Shown here piece by piece: positions 1-6,055 of a DNA stretch of 9,411 bases (within the stretch, counting starts at the first letter, position 1; every line of letters starts with the position of its first letter). The DNA comes from an uncultured Clostridium sp. (lineage in GTDB: Bacteria > Bacillota > Clostridia > Peptostreptococcales > Peptostreptococcaceae). Made by a program: the position numbers and the translations under genes. The notes beneath the pieces are model-generated. The model worked only from the letters and a program-made list of their open reading frames with translations, was not told the origin of the DNA and searched no databases. The DNA lies in contig URRU01000066.1 in assembly GCA_900550335.1 (NCBI GenBank), positions 1 through 9,411 of the forward strand. Reading direction: 5' to 3'.

Positions 1-232
1 CCTATTTTTAATATTTTTTTTGTAATTTGTCGTTTTATTTCGTTTTTATAAAATTTTACGATGTATCTATAATATTATAGTTGTTTTCTATAGTTTAATT
101 TTATTAATTTTTTATCTATTTTTAGTATATTATGCTTTATTTTATTAAATTCGATTATTTTTATATATCTTTACCAATTTAATATTTATGTTTTTAAACC
201 TTAATTTACTAATTTAAAAGATTAATAAAATA
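1..232. other. AT-rich intergenic DNA without a recognisable gene
   Basis: The stretch is extremely AT-rich, and no reading frame of convincing length, start site or composition is present. The one notable structure is a perfect 14-bp palindrome, CTATAATATTATAG, at 67-80. It contains a TATAAT hexamer on both strands, but the -35 positions at normal spacing are poor (TTTATA at 45-50 on the plus strand is the best). The region probably separates the surface-protein gene from a further gene beyond the left edge, whose promoter might lie here. I see no riboswitch-like or tRNA-like structure. Confidence 0.6.
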
Positions 233-271
233 AAAAAATCATCAACCTATTTTTTAGATTGATGATTTTTT
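233..271 (-). terminator. Rho-independent terminator of the CWB2 surface-protein gene
   Basis: A perfect 13-bp stem pairs 233-245 with 259-271 around a 13-nt loop. Two further pairs are possible inside the loop after one mismatch. Read on the minus strand, the arm ends in a run of seven T residues, about 40 nt after the TAG stop at 310. Because the other end of the stem is also an A/T run, the hairpin could stop transcripts from either direction. Confidence 0.85.
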
Positions 272-309
272 ATTTATTACATTCCGTTTTATTTACACTT
301 TATTTTATA

Positions 310-2655
310 CTATCTATTTATAGCATATTTTATAAGGTTGAATACTTTATCACTGACAGCGTTTACTCCACCTATTATAGTTGCTCTTTCTATCTTAGAT
401 TCTTCTGTATATTTTTCTATAACTCCTGGCAGAGAATCTCTCTTAACTAATAGTACTGGAGCTTCTTTTCTTCCTGCATAGTTTCCAGCTATTAGTGCAT
501 CTGGGAAGTCTTCTCCTGTTGCATATACACCAAGTTTTGAATCTGGATATGATTCTTTCGCTAGTTTTGCAGATGTTTCATATCTGTCTTCTCCACCTAT
601 TCTCTTAACAGCTTTTGCTCCATCGTATACATTTGAATCTTTTTTACTATTTTTATCTATAGTAAATCCAGATTTTATCTGTTTTTCAACTTCTTTTGAT
701 ACAGCTTCATCTAGACCACCAATTTTTATATTTTCTATATCCCATTCAGCTAGTGCCTGTTTAGTGTATTTAGGTATAGAATCTTTTTTAGTTAATAGTA
801 TTGGTGCTTTATCTTTAACCGCTAGAGGTGTCATACATAATGCATCTGGGTAATTTTCCCCTGAAGCAAGTTCAGCAGCATTTGTGTTTCCTTTTTCTCT
901 TATTTTTATAGCTATTTTTCTAGCTGTATCGTATCTGTCTACACCGTCGAATCTAAAGATTTCATATCCTTTTGCAACTAGTTCGTCTACAACTTTTTTA
1001 GATACTGCTTCGTATCCACCACTTACATAAATTTTCTTTGCTCCAAGTCTTTCTATTTCTTTAAGTGTTTTTTCTGGTAGTTTATTTTTGTATGTTAGTA
1101 GTGCTGATGCTTTTTCCTGAACTGCAAATGGATTTGCTGTTAGTACATCAGAGAATCTTTCTGCATTTGCAAGAACAACTTTATCTGTTCCATTTGGATA
1201 TAGTTTTTCACTTGCTTCTATTGCAGTTTCTATTCTGTCGTCTCCTTCTATTCTGTCTGGTTCTTCTTTATCAGGTACTGTTGGCTTGTTAGGTACAACA
1301 GGTTTATCTGGATTTGGTGTTGGTGTAGGATCTGGTTTTGGTTCTGGGTCTGGTTTTGGTGTAACTGTTCCTCCACCAGGATTTTCTCCTTCCTCTACCA
1401 AGGCAATTATCATTATTGCATCACTTTCATTATCACTATCTATTACAGATATTTCTATAGCATATGCACCAGCATTATTTTTTATATCTTCTTTTGTAAC
1501 ATCTTCCATTATAGGATTTCCATTTTCATCAAATTTTATTTGACCATCTTCATCAAGTTCTAATTTATGATATTTATATTCTATTTTATCTGTAATATCT
1601 CCATCATCTTCATCAATTGCTTTTATATTTGCTTCTTTTAAGCAATTATCTATTCCATCTCCTACCTTTATTTCAAATAAGTCTTTATCTAATGTTATTC
1701 TAGGAGGATTGATTTCTCTTGTTAATGTAAATTTAACTGTTCCATCAAATCCTATTGTTGGTTTTCCTTCATTATAAACATCATAATTATATGTTATCTT
1801 TTCTATTCTAGGATTAAATATTATTTTCCCATCTTTAATTTTTCCACCCTCAAGGTTATGTACCCTTTTCTCATCAAAACCACTTATATTTTTTAATTCT
1901 TCAACTAAAAAATTCTGTTTTATTTTTAAACTATTTCCTGAACTAAGTAAATAGTTTATTTTTTCTTTGGATAAATCAAGCGCTGTAAGATTATTATTTT
2001 TTAATACTAATTCATTAACTTTTGTATTCTTTAGATCAAATTTTATCAATGCATTTTCTTGTGCATATAATTTATCTATGTTACTATTCAATACCTCTAA
2101 TTTTTTCATATTTTCATTATTATGACATAGTAGATAGTCTAAATTCGTTAATCCATCTATATGCATACTTTCTAAATTCTTACTTCTTATTACTTCTAAC
2201 CATGTTATATTTTCATTATCCTTAGATACAATTACCTCTTTTAAACTATCATTTAAACCTATTTGTACAATATCTAAATTAGTATTCTTAGTTAAATTTA
2301 TTGATTCTATTCTAGGACACTTTGTTACTCTAAAATTTTTTAATGTTTTTATAAACTCTATACCTTTTATATTTTCTATATTTTTATTATCATTTATAAC
2401 AATTTGCTCCATAAATGCCATATCTTTTGAACTTATCTTTCCATCTTGATCTCTATCATATTCTCTAATTATTTCTCTGAATGCATCATCTGGAAAGTTT
2501 ATTTCATTAATTTCAGGTTCTACTACATTCCCCTTTAATATTTCTTTAGCTGTTATATTTTTACCCTCAGCATTTACTTTCGCAGGTAACCCTACAAATA
2601 TGGTTGTTAAAACCAATGATACCACAGTTATCTGCGACATAATTTTTTTTAACAT
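310..2655 (-). CDS. Secreted cell-surface protein: LRR-like and Ig-like regions with three CWB2 wall-anchoring repeats
   Basis: This 781-residue protein is a predicted surface protein held non-covalently in the cell wall. Residues 1-29 form a signal peptide (MLKK, a hydrophobic core, cleavage after VNA). Residues 67-78 read D-x-D-x-D-G-K-I-S-x-x-D, an EF-hand-like calcium loop. Residues about 80-250 are a degenerate leucine-rich region resembling internalin J-type repeats (NLTALDLSK, TNLDYLLC). Residues about 315-425 look like an Ig-like DUF5011-type domain (DGDITDKIEY). Residues 429-467 are a Pro/Asp/Lys linker. Three CWB2 (PF04122) modules follow at about 468-568, 571-665 and 684-781, recognisable by DRIETA / DRYDTA / DRYETS and by FSDVL / YPDAL / FPDAL. 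In C. difficile, three CWB2 modules bind the anionic wall polymer PSII. The ATG is preceded by AAGAGGTGAG at 2661-2670, an excellent ribosome binding site. The ligand of the N-terminal half is unknown; adhesion is a guess. The N-terminal DNA is visibly more AT-rich than the CWB2 DNA. Confidence 0.9.
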   Translation of the reverse strand: MLKKIMSQITVVSLVLTTIFVGLPAKVNAEGKNITAKEILKGNVVEPEINEINFPDDAFREIIREYDRDQDGKISSKDMAFMEQIVINDNKNIENIKGIEFIKTLKNFRVTKCPRIESINLTKNTNLDIVQIGLNDSLKEVIVSKDNENITWLEVIRSKNLESMHIDGLTNLDYLLCHNNENMKKLEVLNSNIDKLYAQENALIKFDLKNTKVNELVLKNNNLTALDLSKEKINYLLSSGNSLKIKQNFLVEELKNISGFDEKRVHNLEGGKIKDGKIIFNPRIEKITYNYDVYNEGKPTIGFDGTVKFTLTREINPPRITLDKDLFEIKVGDGIDNCLKEANIKAIDEDDGDITDKIEYKYHKLELDEDGQIKFDENGNPIMEDVTKEDIKNNAGAYAIEISVIDSDNESDAIMIIALVEEGENPGGGTVTPKPDPEPKPDPTPTPNPDKPVVPNKPTVPDKEEPDRIEGDDRIETAIEASEKLYPNGTDKVVLANAERFSDVLTANPFAVQEKASALLTYKNKLPEKTLKEIERLGAKKIYVSGGYEAVSKKVVDELVAKGYEIFRFDGVDRYDTARKIAIKIREKGNTNAAELASGENYPDALCMTPLAVKDKAPILLTKKDSIPKYTKQALAEWDIENIKIGGLDEAVSKEVEKQIKSGFTIDKNSKKDSNVYDGAKAVKRIGGEDRYETSAKLAKESYPDSKLGVYATGEDFPDALIAGNYAGRKEAPVLLVKRDSLPGVIEKYTEESKIERATIIGGVNAVSDKVFNLIKYAINR

Positions 2656-2715
2656 AAAGTCTCACCTCTTCTAATATTCTTCACATTTTTTTCAAACCCT
2701 ATACATACAATGATA

Positions 2716-2748
2716 ATTAAAAAAAAAAAAAAAAAGACTTTCTTTCAA
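2716..2748 (-). promoter_or_regulatory. Candidate promoter of the surface-protein gene with a T17 tract in the spacer
   Basis: On the minus strand TTGAAA (2743-2748, five of six matches to TTGACA) is followed by 21 nt and then TTTAAT (2716-2721, five of six matches to TATAAT). Most of the spacer is a run of 17 T (2719-2735), whose last three bases belong to the -10. A start near 2709 would leave a leader of about 54 nt with the ribosome binding site well placed. The spacer is 4 nt longer than the ideal 17. The promoter would therefore be weak as written and sensitive to tract length. Confidence 0.35.
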
Positions 2749-2995
2749 TTTCCTTAATTTTTTAAAGAAACATTTTTAAACTTTTTTAAAATATTAACAT
2801 TTTAAATTCCATATAGTACATATTAAAAAACTCTTTTTATTTCTATCATTCCATTTAATACGAACTTTTTTCTTATATTTACAAATAATATTTTATTCTG
2901 TATCTCTTCTTAACTTAATGATTTCTTAATTTTTATCTCACTTTCTAATTATTAAATTTTTTTAACTTAATAAAATAAAAAATCATCTAAAATTC

Positions 2996-3023
2996 ATTTT
3001 ATTCTATATATAATTTTTATCAA
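2996..3023 (-). promoter_or_regulatory. Alternative distal promoter of the surface-protein gene
   Basis: On the minus strand TTGATA (3018-3023) and TAAAAT (2996-3001) are separated by 16 nt. Each hexamer matches the sigma-A consensus at five of six positions. Use of this promoter would give a leader of about 335 nt containing the T17 tract. In DNA this AT-rich, such matches also arise by chance, so the call is tentative. Confidence 0.3.
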
Positions 3024-3080
3024 TATTCCTTTTATTAAAGGTATCTCATAATAAAAAATAATAAATATATTTCTAAATAC

Positions 3081-3137
3081 AAAAAAGACTAGCCACTTTA
3101 CAAACTAAAATATTCGTAAAAGAAACTAGTCTTTTTT
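3081..3137 (-). terminator. Rho-independent terminator of the cyclophilin gene
   Basis: A perfect 12-bp stem pairs 3081-3092 with 3126-3137 (AAAAAAGACTAG and its complement). An inner stem is possible between CTTTAC (3096-3101) and GTAAAAG (3116-3122) with one bulged base. On the minus strand the hairpin ends in six T residues, about 30 nt after the TAA stop at 3167. It isolates the cyclophilin transcript from the surface-protein gene. Confidence 0.85.
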
Positions 3138-3166
3138 ATTTTATCTCTTAAATTTTTATTATCTCA

Positions 3167-3697
3167 TTAGAATTTTTCTACTTCTGGGTAATCTTTACCT
3201 AAAGTATCAACTGTAACACATTTCATAACCTGTGGAGCTGTTGGTTTATCTCCCCAACCAGTCTTAGTAGTTGCTATCTCATCAACAACATCCATACCTT
3301 CTATAACTCTACCAAATGAAGCATACTGTCCATCTAGGTGTGGAGAGTTTTTATGCATTATGAAGAACTGAGATCCAGCTGAGTTAGGATCCATTGTTCT
3401 AGCCATTGAAAGCACTCCTCTTTCGTGTTTTAAGTTGTTAGTGAATCCATTTCCAGTGAATTCTCCTCTTATTGAGTATCCTGGGCCACCCATTCCTGTT
3501 CCGTCTGGGCATCCACCCTGAATCATGAATCCTTCTATTACTCTGTGGAATCCAACACCATTGTAGAATCCTTTGTTTATTAAGCTTATGAAGTTGTTTA
3601 CTGTGTTTGGAGCTATGTGTGGGTAAAGTTCAGCTTTTATAACACCACCATTTTCCATTTCTATTGTTACTATTGGATTGTTCATTTCTATAGCCAT
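3167..3697 (-). CDS. ppiB: Cyclophilin-type peptidyl-prolyl cis-trans isomerase, cytoplasmic
   Basis: This 176-residue enzyme catalyses cis-trans isomerisation of X-Pro bonds and assists protein folding. A single cyclophilin domain fills the protein. The active-site block FHRVIEGFMIQGG covers residues 50-62 and contains the expected Arg52, Phe57, Met58 and Gln60. GSQFFI (108-113) supplies the second active-site segment, and LDGQYASFG (121-129) the third. Human CypA has Trp121 and His126 in that third segment; this protein has His120 and Tyr125 instead, a change expected to weaken cyclosporin binding rather than abolish catalysis. There is no signal peptide or membrane segment, so it should act in the cytoplasm. 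The ATG is preceded by GTGAGGAT at good spacing. The next Met (codon 5) lies too far from that site to be preferred. An extended -10 promoter lies just upstream and a strong terminator downstream, so it can be expressed alone, with possible readthrough from the patatin gene. Confidence 0.95.
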   Translation of the reverse strand: MAIEMNNPIVTIEMENGGVIKAELYPHIAPNTVNNFISLINKGFYNGVGFHRVIEGFMIQGGCPDGTGMGGPGYSIRGEFTGNGFTNNLKHERGVLSMARTMDPNSAGSQFFIMHKNSPHLDGQYASFGRVIEGMDVVDEIATTKTGWGDKPTAPQVMKCVTVDTLGKDYPEVEKF

Positions 3698-3729
3698 TTA
3701 AATATCCTCACTTTCTTTATTCTCACTAT

Positions 3730-3738
3730 ATTATATCA
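3730..3738 (-). promoter_or_regulatory. Extended -10 promoter of the cyclophilin gene
   Basis: On the minus strand the sequence TGATATAAT gives a perfect TATAAT (3730-3735) with the TGn extension (3736-3738). The -35 position is poor, which is usual for extended -10 promoters. Transcription would start near 3723, about 25 nt before the ATG, leaving room for the ribosome binding site at 3705-3711. Confidence 0.6.
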
Positions 3739-3764
3739 AAATTTGCACTTGTATAATATACATT

Positions 3765-3830
3765 ATTCGCACAAACTATTTAAATTCTCAATTGTCTAAT
3801 AATATCATTCGTACAAACTATTTAAATTCT
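3765..3830 (+). repeat. Two-copy direct repeat of the patatin gene 3' end
   Basis: The 24-nt copies at 3765-3788 and 3807-3830 match at 23 positions (C3770 against T3812) and are offset by 42 nt. The right copy contains the last codons and TAG stop of the patatin gene (minus strand GAATTTAAATAG). The left copy lies in the intergenic space and repeats those codons without being translated. Weaker similarity continues into the TTAGCTAA-type sequence next to it. Confidence 0.8.
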
Positions 3831-4576
3831 TTAGCTAATTCCTGACCTATTTCGTATCCTTCTGCAAATATTTTTCTACAGAAATCTCCATTTAGATTTA
3901 ATGTAGCTCTAGGGTCAAATTTATACTTAGGTCTAGCTATTACAAAATTATCTTTTCCAAATTCTGCTGCCAATTCGTCTGATATTTCGTAGTCGTCTTT
4001 AGTAGATATTACTACAATTTTATCTGGATTTACTTCTAAAACAGGATCTATTATAAGTCCTCTGCTCATTCCACCATCTAGGCATTTTCCGTCATGCACA
4101 CCATCTGCAACATCTTCTATAAATCCTTCTTTAAACCCTTTTTGTTTTGTAGGATTGAATGGAAGAAGTGAGCTGTATTTTACATATTCAAGGCATTTTT
4201 CCTTGCTTTCTTTAGAAGTTTCAACTACTTTTTCTTCTACACATTTATTGTTTACTTCTACATAGTTTACATATAGAGGTATATCTTTTCTGCTTCCCTC
4301 TTCAAGTGTGTACATAGCTTTTATTATTACATCGTTGTTTACTGTGTTATCCACTATTTCTATTCCTGAACCGCCCATATTTTCATCTAGGTTGTTCCAT
4401 ATATAAGCTAATTTTTCTATATTTCCTGTAGTTACAAAATACCCATTTATCGCACCTATTGAAGTACCTGCAACTGCTGCATATTCTTTTATTCCATTGT
4501 CATAAAGTGCTTTTATTACACCTGCTTCATAGGCACCTTTTGCGCCTCCACCTTCTATACATAGAGCTATTTTCAT
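3818..4576 (-). CDS. Patatin-like acylhydrolase / phospholipase
   Basis: This 252-residue protein belongs to the bacterial patatin family, serine lipid acyl hydrolases with a Ser-Asp dyad. All hallmark motifs are present: the oxyanion-hole block GGGAKG at residues 9-14, the nucleophile elbow GTSIG at 37-41 with catalytic Ser39, and the DGG motif at 167-169 with Asp167. No signal peptide or transmembrane segment is visible, so it is probably cytoplasmic or membrane-peripheral. The length is typical of short single-domain bacterial patatins. The natural substrate cannot be read from the sequence; phospholipid or other acyl-ester turnover is the usual inference. The start ATG has only a modest ribosome binding site (GAGAGATGG), but the GGGAKG motif so close to the N-terminus supports it. 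The gene has a promoter of its own, and a 22-bp palindrome sits just past the -10, suggesting repression by a dimeric regulator. No clear terminator follows, so transcripts may run into the cyclophilin gene. Its 3' end is duplicated downstream. Confidence 0.93.
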   Translation of the reverse strand: MKIALCIEGGGAKGAYEAGVIKALYDNGIKEYAAVAGTSIGAINGYFVTTGNIEKLAYIWNNLDENMGGSGIEIVDNTVNNDVIIKAMYTLEEGSRKDIPLYVNYVEVNNKCVEEKVVETSKESKEKCLEYVKYSSLLPFNPTKQKGFKEGFIEDVADGVHDGKCLDGGMSRGLIIDPVLEVNPDKIVVISTKDDYEISDELAAEFGKDNFVIARPKYKFDPRATLNLNGDFCRKIFAEGYEIGQELAKEFK

Positions 4577-4607
4577 TTTTCCATCTCTCTTTCATATTTT
4601 TCATTTT

Positions 4608-4629
4608 ACTATCAAATTAATTTGATAGT
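4608..4629. promoter_or_regulatory. 22-bp perfect palindrome, candidate operator of the patatin gene
   Basis: ACTATCAAATT at 4608-4618 is followed immediately by its exact reverse complement at 4619-4629. It begins 8 nt downstream of the TATAAT of the patatin promoter, covering about +2 to +23 of the predicted transcript. No T-run follows on either side, so it is not an intrinsic terminator of the upstream aminopeptidase gene. Perfect dyads with a central AATT are typical of small dimeric repressors such as the MarR/OhrR group, but the regulator is not in this window. A 5' mRNA stabilising hairpin is the alternative. Confidence 0.6.
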
Positions 4630-4637
4630 TATAGAAT

Positions 4638-4666
4638 ATTATACTCTATATTTCATAGAATTTCAT
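4638..4666 (-). promoter_or_regulatory. Promoter of the patatin gene
   Basis: On the minus strand ATGAAA (4661-4666, four of six matches) is followed after 17 nt by a perfect TATAAT (4638-4643). The -35 lies inside the last codons of the aminopeptidase gene. The -10 is bracketed by a 6-bp inverted repeat, TATAGA at 4630-4635 and TCTATA at 4645-4650, and the 22-bp palindrome lies immediately downstream. Confidence 0.55.
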
Positions 4667-5938
4667 AAAAGTTTTGTAAGTATTATAGAAATCTTCACTA
4701 CATCCTAATTCTCTTATAGAGTGCATTGAAAGTATTGGTGCACCCACATCAACAGAAGGTATGTCTATATGTGTTGAAGATATTGGACCTATTGTACTTC
4801 CACCTCTTTGGTCAGATTTATTTACAAATTCCTGATATTCAACTCCACACTCTCTACAAATTTCTTTATATACAGATATTGAATATCCATCGCTTGTATA
4901 CGCCTGTCCAGCGTGAACTTTTATTACAGGACCTTTTCCCATAACTGGTCTGTTTGTAGGATCTGCCATGCCGTTTACATTTGGATGTACAGCATGTGCT
5001 AAATCCGAAGATATTATAAATGAATTTTCTATTGCTTCAAAGAACTGCTGTCTGTCTTTTCCAAGAGAGATGCAAATTCTTTCTAATATGTTTAGGAGCA
5101 TGTTTGAATCAGCTCCCTGTTTTGTAGCACTTCCTACTTCTTCATTGTCAAATCCAACTGCTATGCTTATACCTGATTTTGAATCTGAGTCTAATAGTGC
5201 TTCAATAGATGAATAGTACATTGAAAGGTTGTCTAATCTTCCAGTAGATATGAATTCTTCATTAGTTCCTGTGAAACATCCTTTTTCGTACTCGTATAAG
5301 AATATATCAAAATCTATTATTTCCTCTACTTCTACATTTAATTCAGATGCTAGAAGTTTTACCATGTAGTTGTCTTTTTCTAGCTGCTCGTTTATTAACC
5401 CAACAAGAGGAAGCATATCTGTCTGTTTGTTGTATTTATATCCGTCGTTTATGCTTCTATTCATGTGTATTGCAAGGTTTGGTATTATGCAAACTGGTTT
5501 GTTTATGTTTACAATTTTTTCTACTGGCTTAAATGGATTTTCTCCTCTTAAAAATACTCTCCCTGCCATAGCAAGTGGTCTATCAAGCCAAGTGCTTAGA
5601 ATCATTCCACCATATCCTTCTGTATTTAGTTTTAGATATGCACCACAAGCTTCCATCTCAGCATTAGGCTTAATTCTAAATCCTGGAGAGTCTGTGTGCG
5701 AACCTATTATTCTAAACCCTTCTTTTTCAACTTCATCATAATTTACTTTAAATGCCACTAATGCCGAAGAATTTTTTGTTGTGTAGTATTTTTTTCCAAC
5801 TTCTAGTTTCCAATTTTCTTTTGGATTTAATTTTTCAAATCCATTTTTTTCAAGCATTTCTGCAGATACTTCAACTGCATTAAACTGTGTTGGACTCTTG
5901 TATATGAAATCTAACATATTTTCTGCAAATTTTTTCAT
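4646..5938 (-). CDS. apeB: M18 family metallo-aminopeptidase
   Basis: This 430-residue zinc exopeptidase is close to the usual ApeB length. The family removes N-terminal residues, often acidic ones, from peptides, and works in cytoplasmic peptide turnover as a large oligomer. The expected metal-binding and catalytic positions are all visible: SHTDSPG (80-86, His81), GRLDN (233-237, Asp236), DNEEVGS (264-270, Glu266/Glu267), SSDLAHAVHPN (310-320, Asp312) and PILSMHS (401-407, His406). The N-terminus (LDFIYKSPTQFNAV) and IIPNLAIHMNR (151-161) also match the family. No signal peptide is present. The ATG is preceded by an AGGATGTGAG-type ribosome binding site. The gap to the upstream pcrA stop is 117 nt without a terminator, so readthrough from pcrA is likely. 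A TATAAT at 6013-6018 could add local initiation. Substrate preference is inferred from the family only. Confidence 0.95.
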   Translation of the reverse strand: MKKFAENMLDFIYKSPTQFNAVEVSAEMLEKNGFEKLNPKENWKLEVGKKYYTTKNSSALVAFKVNYDEVEKEGFRIIGSHTDSPGFRIKPNAEMEACGAYLKLNTEGYGGMILSTWLDRPLAMAGRVFLRGENPFKPVEKIVNINKPVCIIPNLAIHMNRSINDGYKYNKQTDMLPLVGLINEQLEKDNYMVKLLASELNVEVEEIIDFDIFLYEYEKGCFTGTNEEFISTGRLDNLSMYYSSIEALLDSDSKSGISIAVGFDNEEVGSATKQGADSNMLLNILERICISLGKDRQQFFEAIENSFIISSDLAHAVHPNVNGMADPTNRPVMGKGPVIKVHAGQAYTSDGYSISVYKEICRECGVEYQEFVNKSDQRGGSTIGPISSTHIDIPSVDVGAPILSMHSIRELGCSEDFYNTYKTFMKFYEI

Positions 5939-6012
5939 TTATCTCACATCCTAATTTCTATTTTTAATAAACTTCAATTTTAAAATTTCATTTATAAATA
6001 AATCATATTTTT

Positions 6013-6018
6013 ATTATA
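6013..6018 (-). promoter_or_regulatory. Possible -10 element for apeB
   Basis: A perfect TATAAT lies on the minus strand about 75 nt before the apeB start. It is directly preceded by the A-rich 18-nt tandem repeat. No acceptable -35 hexamer is found at 16-18 nt, so this may be a weak promoter or a chance match in AT-rich DNA. Confidence 0.3.
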
Positions 6019-6054
6019 TTTTTTCCTAAACCTAAATTTTTTCCTAAACCTATT
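6019..6054. repeat. 18-nt tandem duplication between pcrA and apeB
   Basis: Units 6019-6036 and 6037-6054 match at 16 of 18 positions; on the plus strand each begins TTTTTTCCTAAACCTA. The pair starts 1 nt after the pcrA stop codon and ends exactly at the TATAAT at 6013-6018. On the minus strand each unit contains two TTTAGG/ATAGG-like steps and an A6 tract. It most likely arose by slippage. Confidence 0.85.
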
Positions 6055-6055
6055 T

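Larger units (their letters stand above)
2656..3080. other. Long AT-rich leader/intergenic region upstream of the surface-protein gene
   Basis: About 425 bp without a credible open reading frame lies between the cyclophilin terminator and the surface-protein start. Two promoter candidates for the minus strand are listed separately (2716-2748 and 2996-3023). It also holds a run of 17 A (T on the coding strand) at 2719-2735 and a 21-nt near-copy (2967-2987) of sequence at the surface-gene terminator (222-243). Small hairpins such as CCTTT-AATA-AAAGG near 3030-3043 are too weak to call. I see no riboswitch consensus. Confidence 0.6.

Noticed and set aside
13..44. Possible Spo0A-like box (TTTGTCGTT) in the left flank
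   Set aside because: It matches the TTTGTCGAA core only partly, and no gene or promoter beside it could be identified.
1286..1543. 85-codon plus-strand frame rich in Gly/Ser/Phe
   Set aside because: It is the antisense of the Pro-rich linker and Ig-like region of the surface-protein gene. No ribosome binding site is seen, and its low complexity mirrors the linker.
2656..3080. Riboswitch in the surface-protein leader, such as a c-di-GMP type
   Set aside because: The leader is almost entirely A/T with no conserved GC-containing core or pairing pattern that I could recognise.
4608..4629. Intrinsic terminator for apeB
   Set aside because: The stem is perfect, but no T-run follows in the minus direction (the next bases are AAAATG), so it was called a candidate operator instead.
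5370..5741. 123-codon plus-strand frame opposite apeB
   Set aside because: It lies fully antisense inside a clear M18 aminopeptidase gene, and its translation is hydrophobic and low in family-like features, as expected of a shadow frame.
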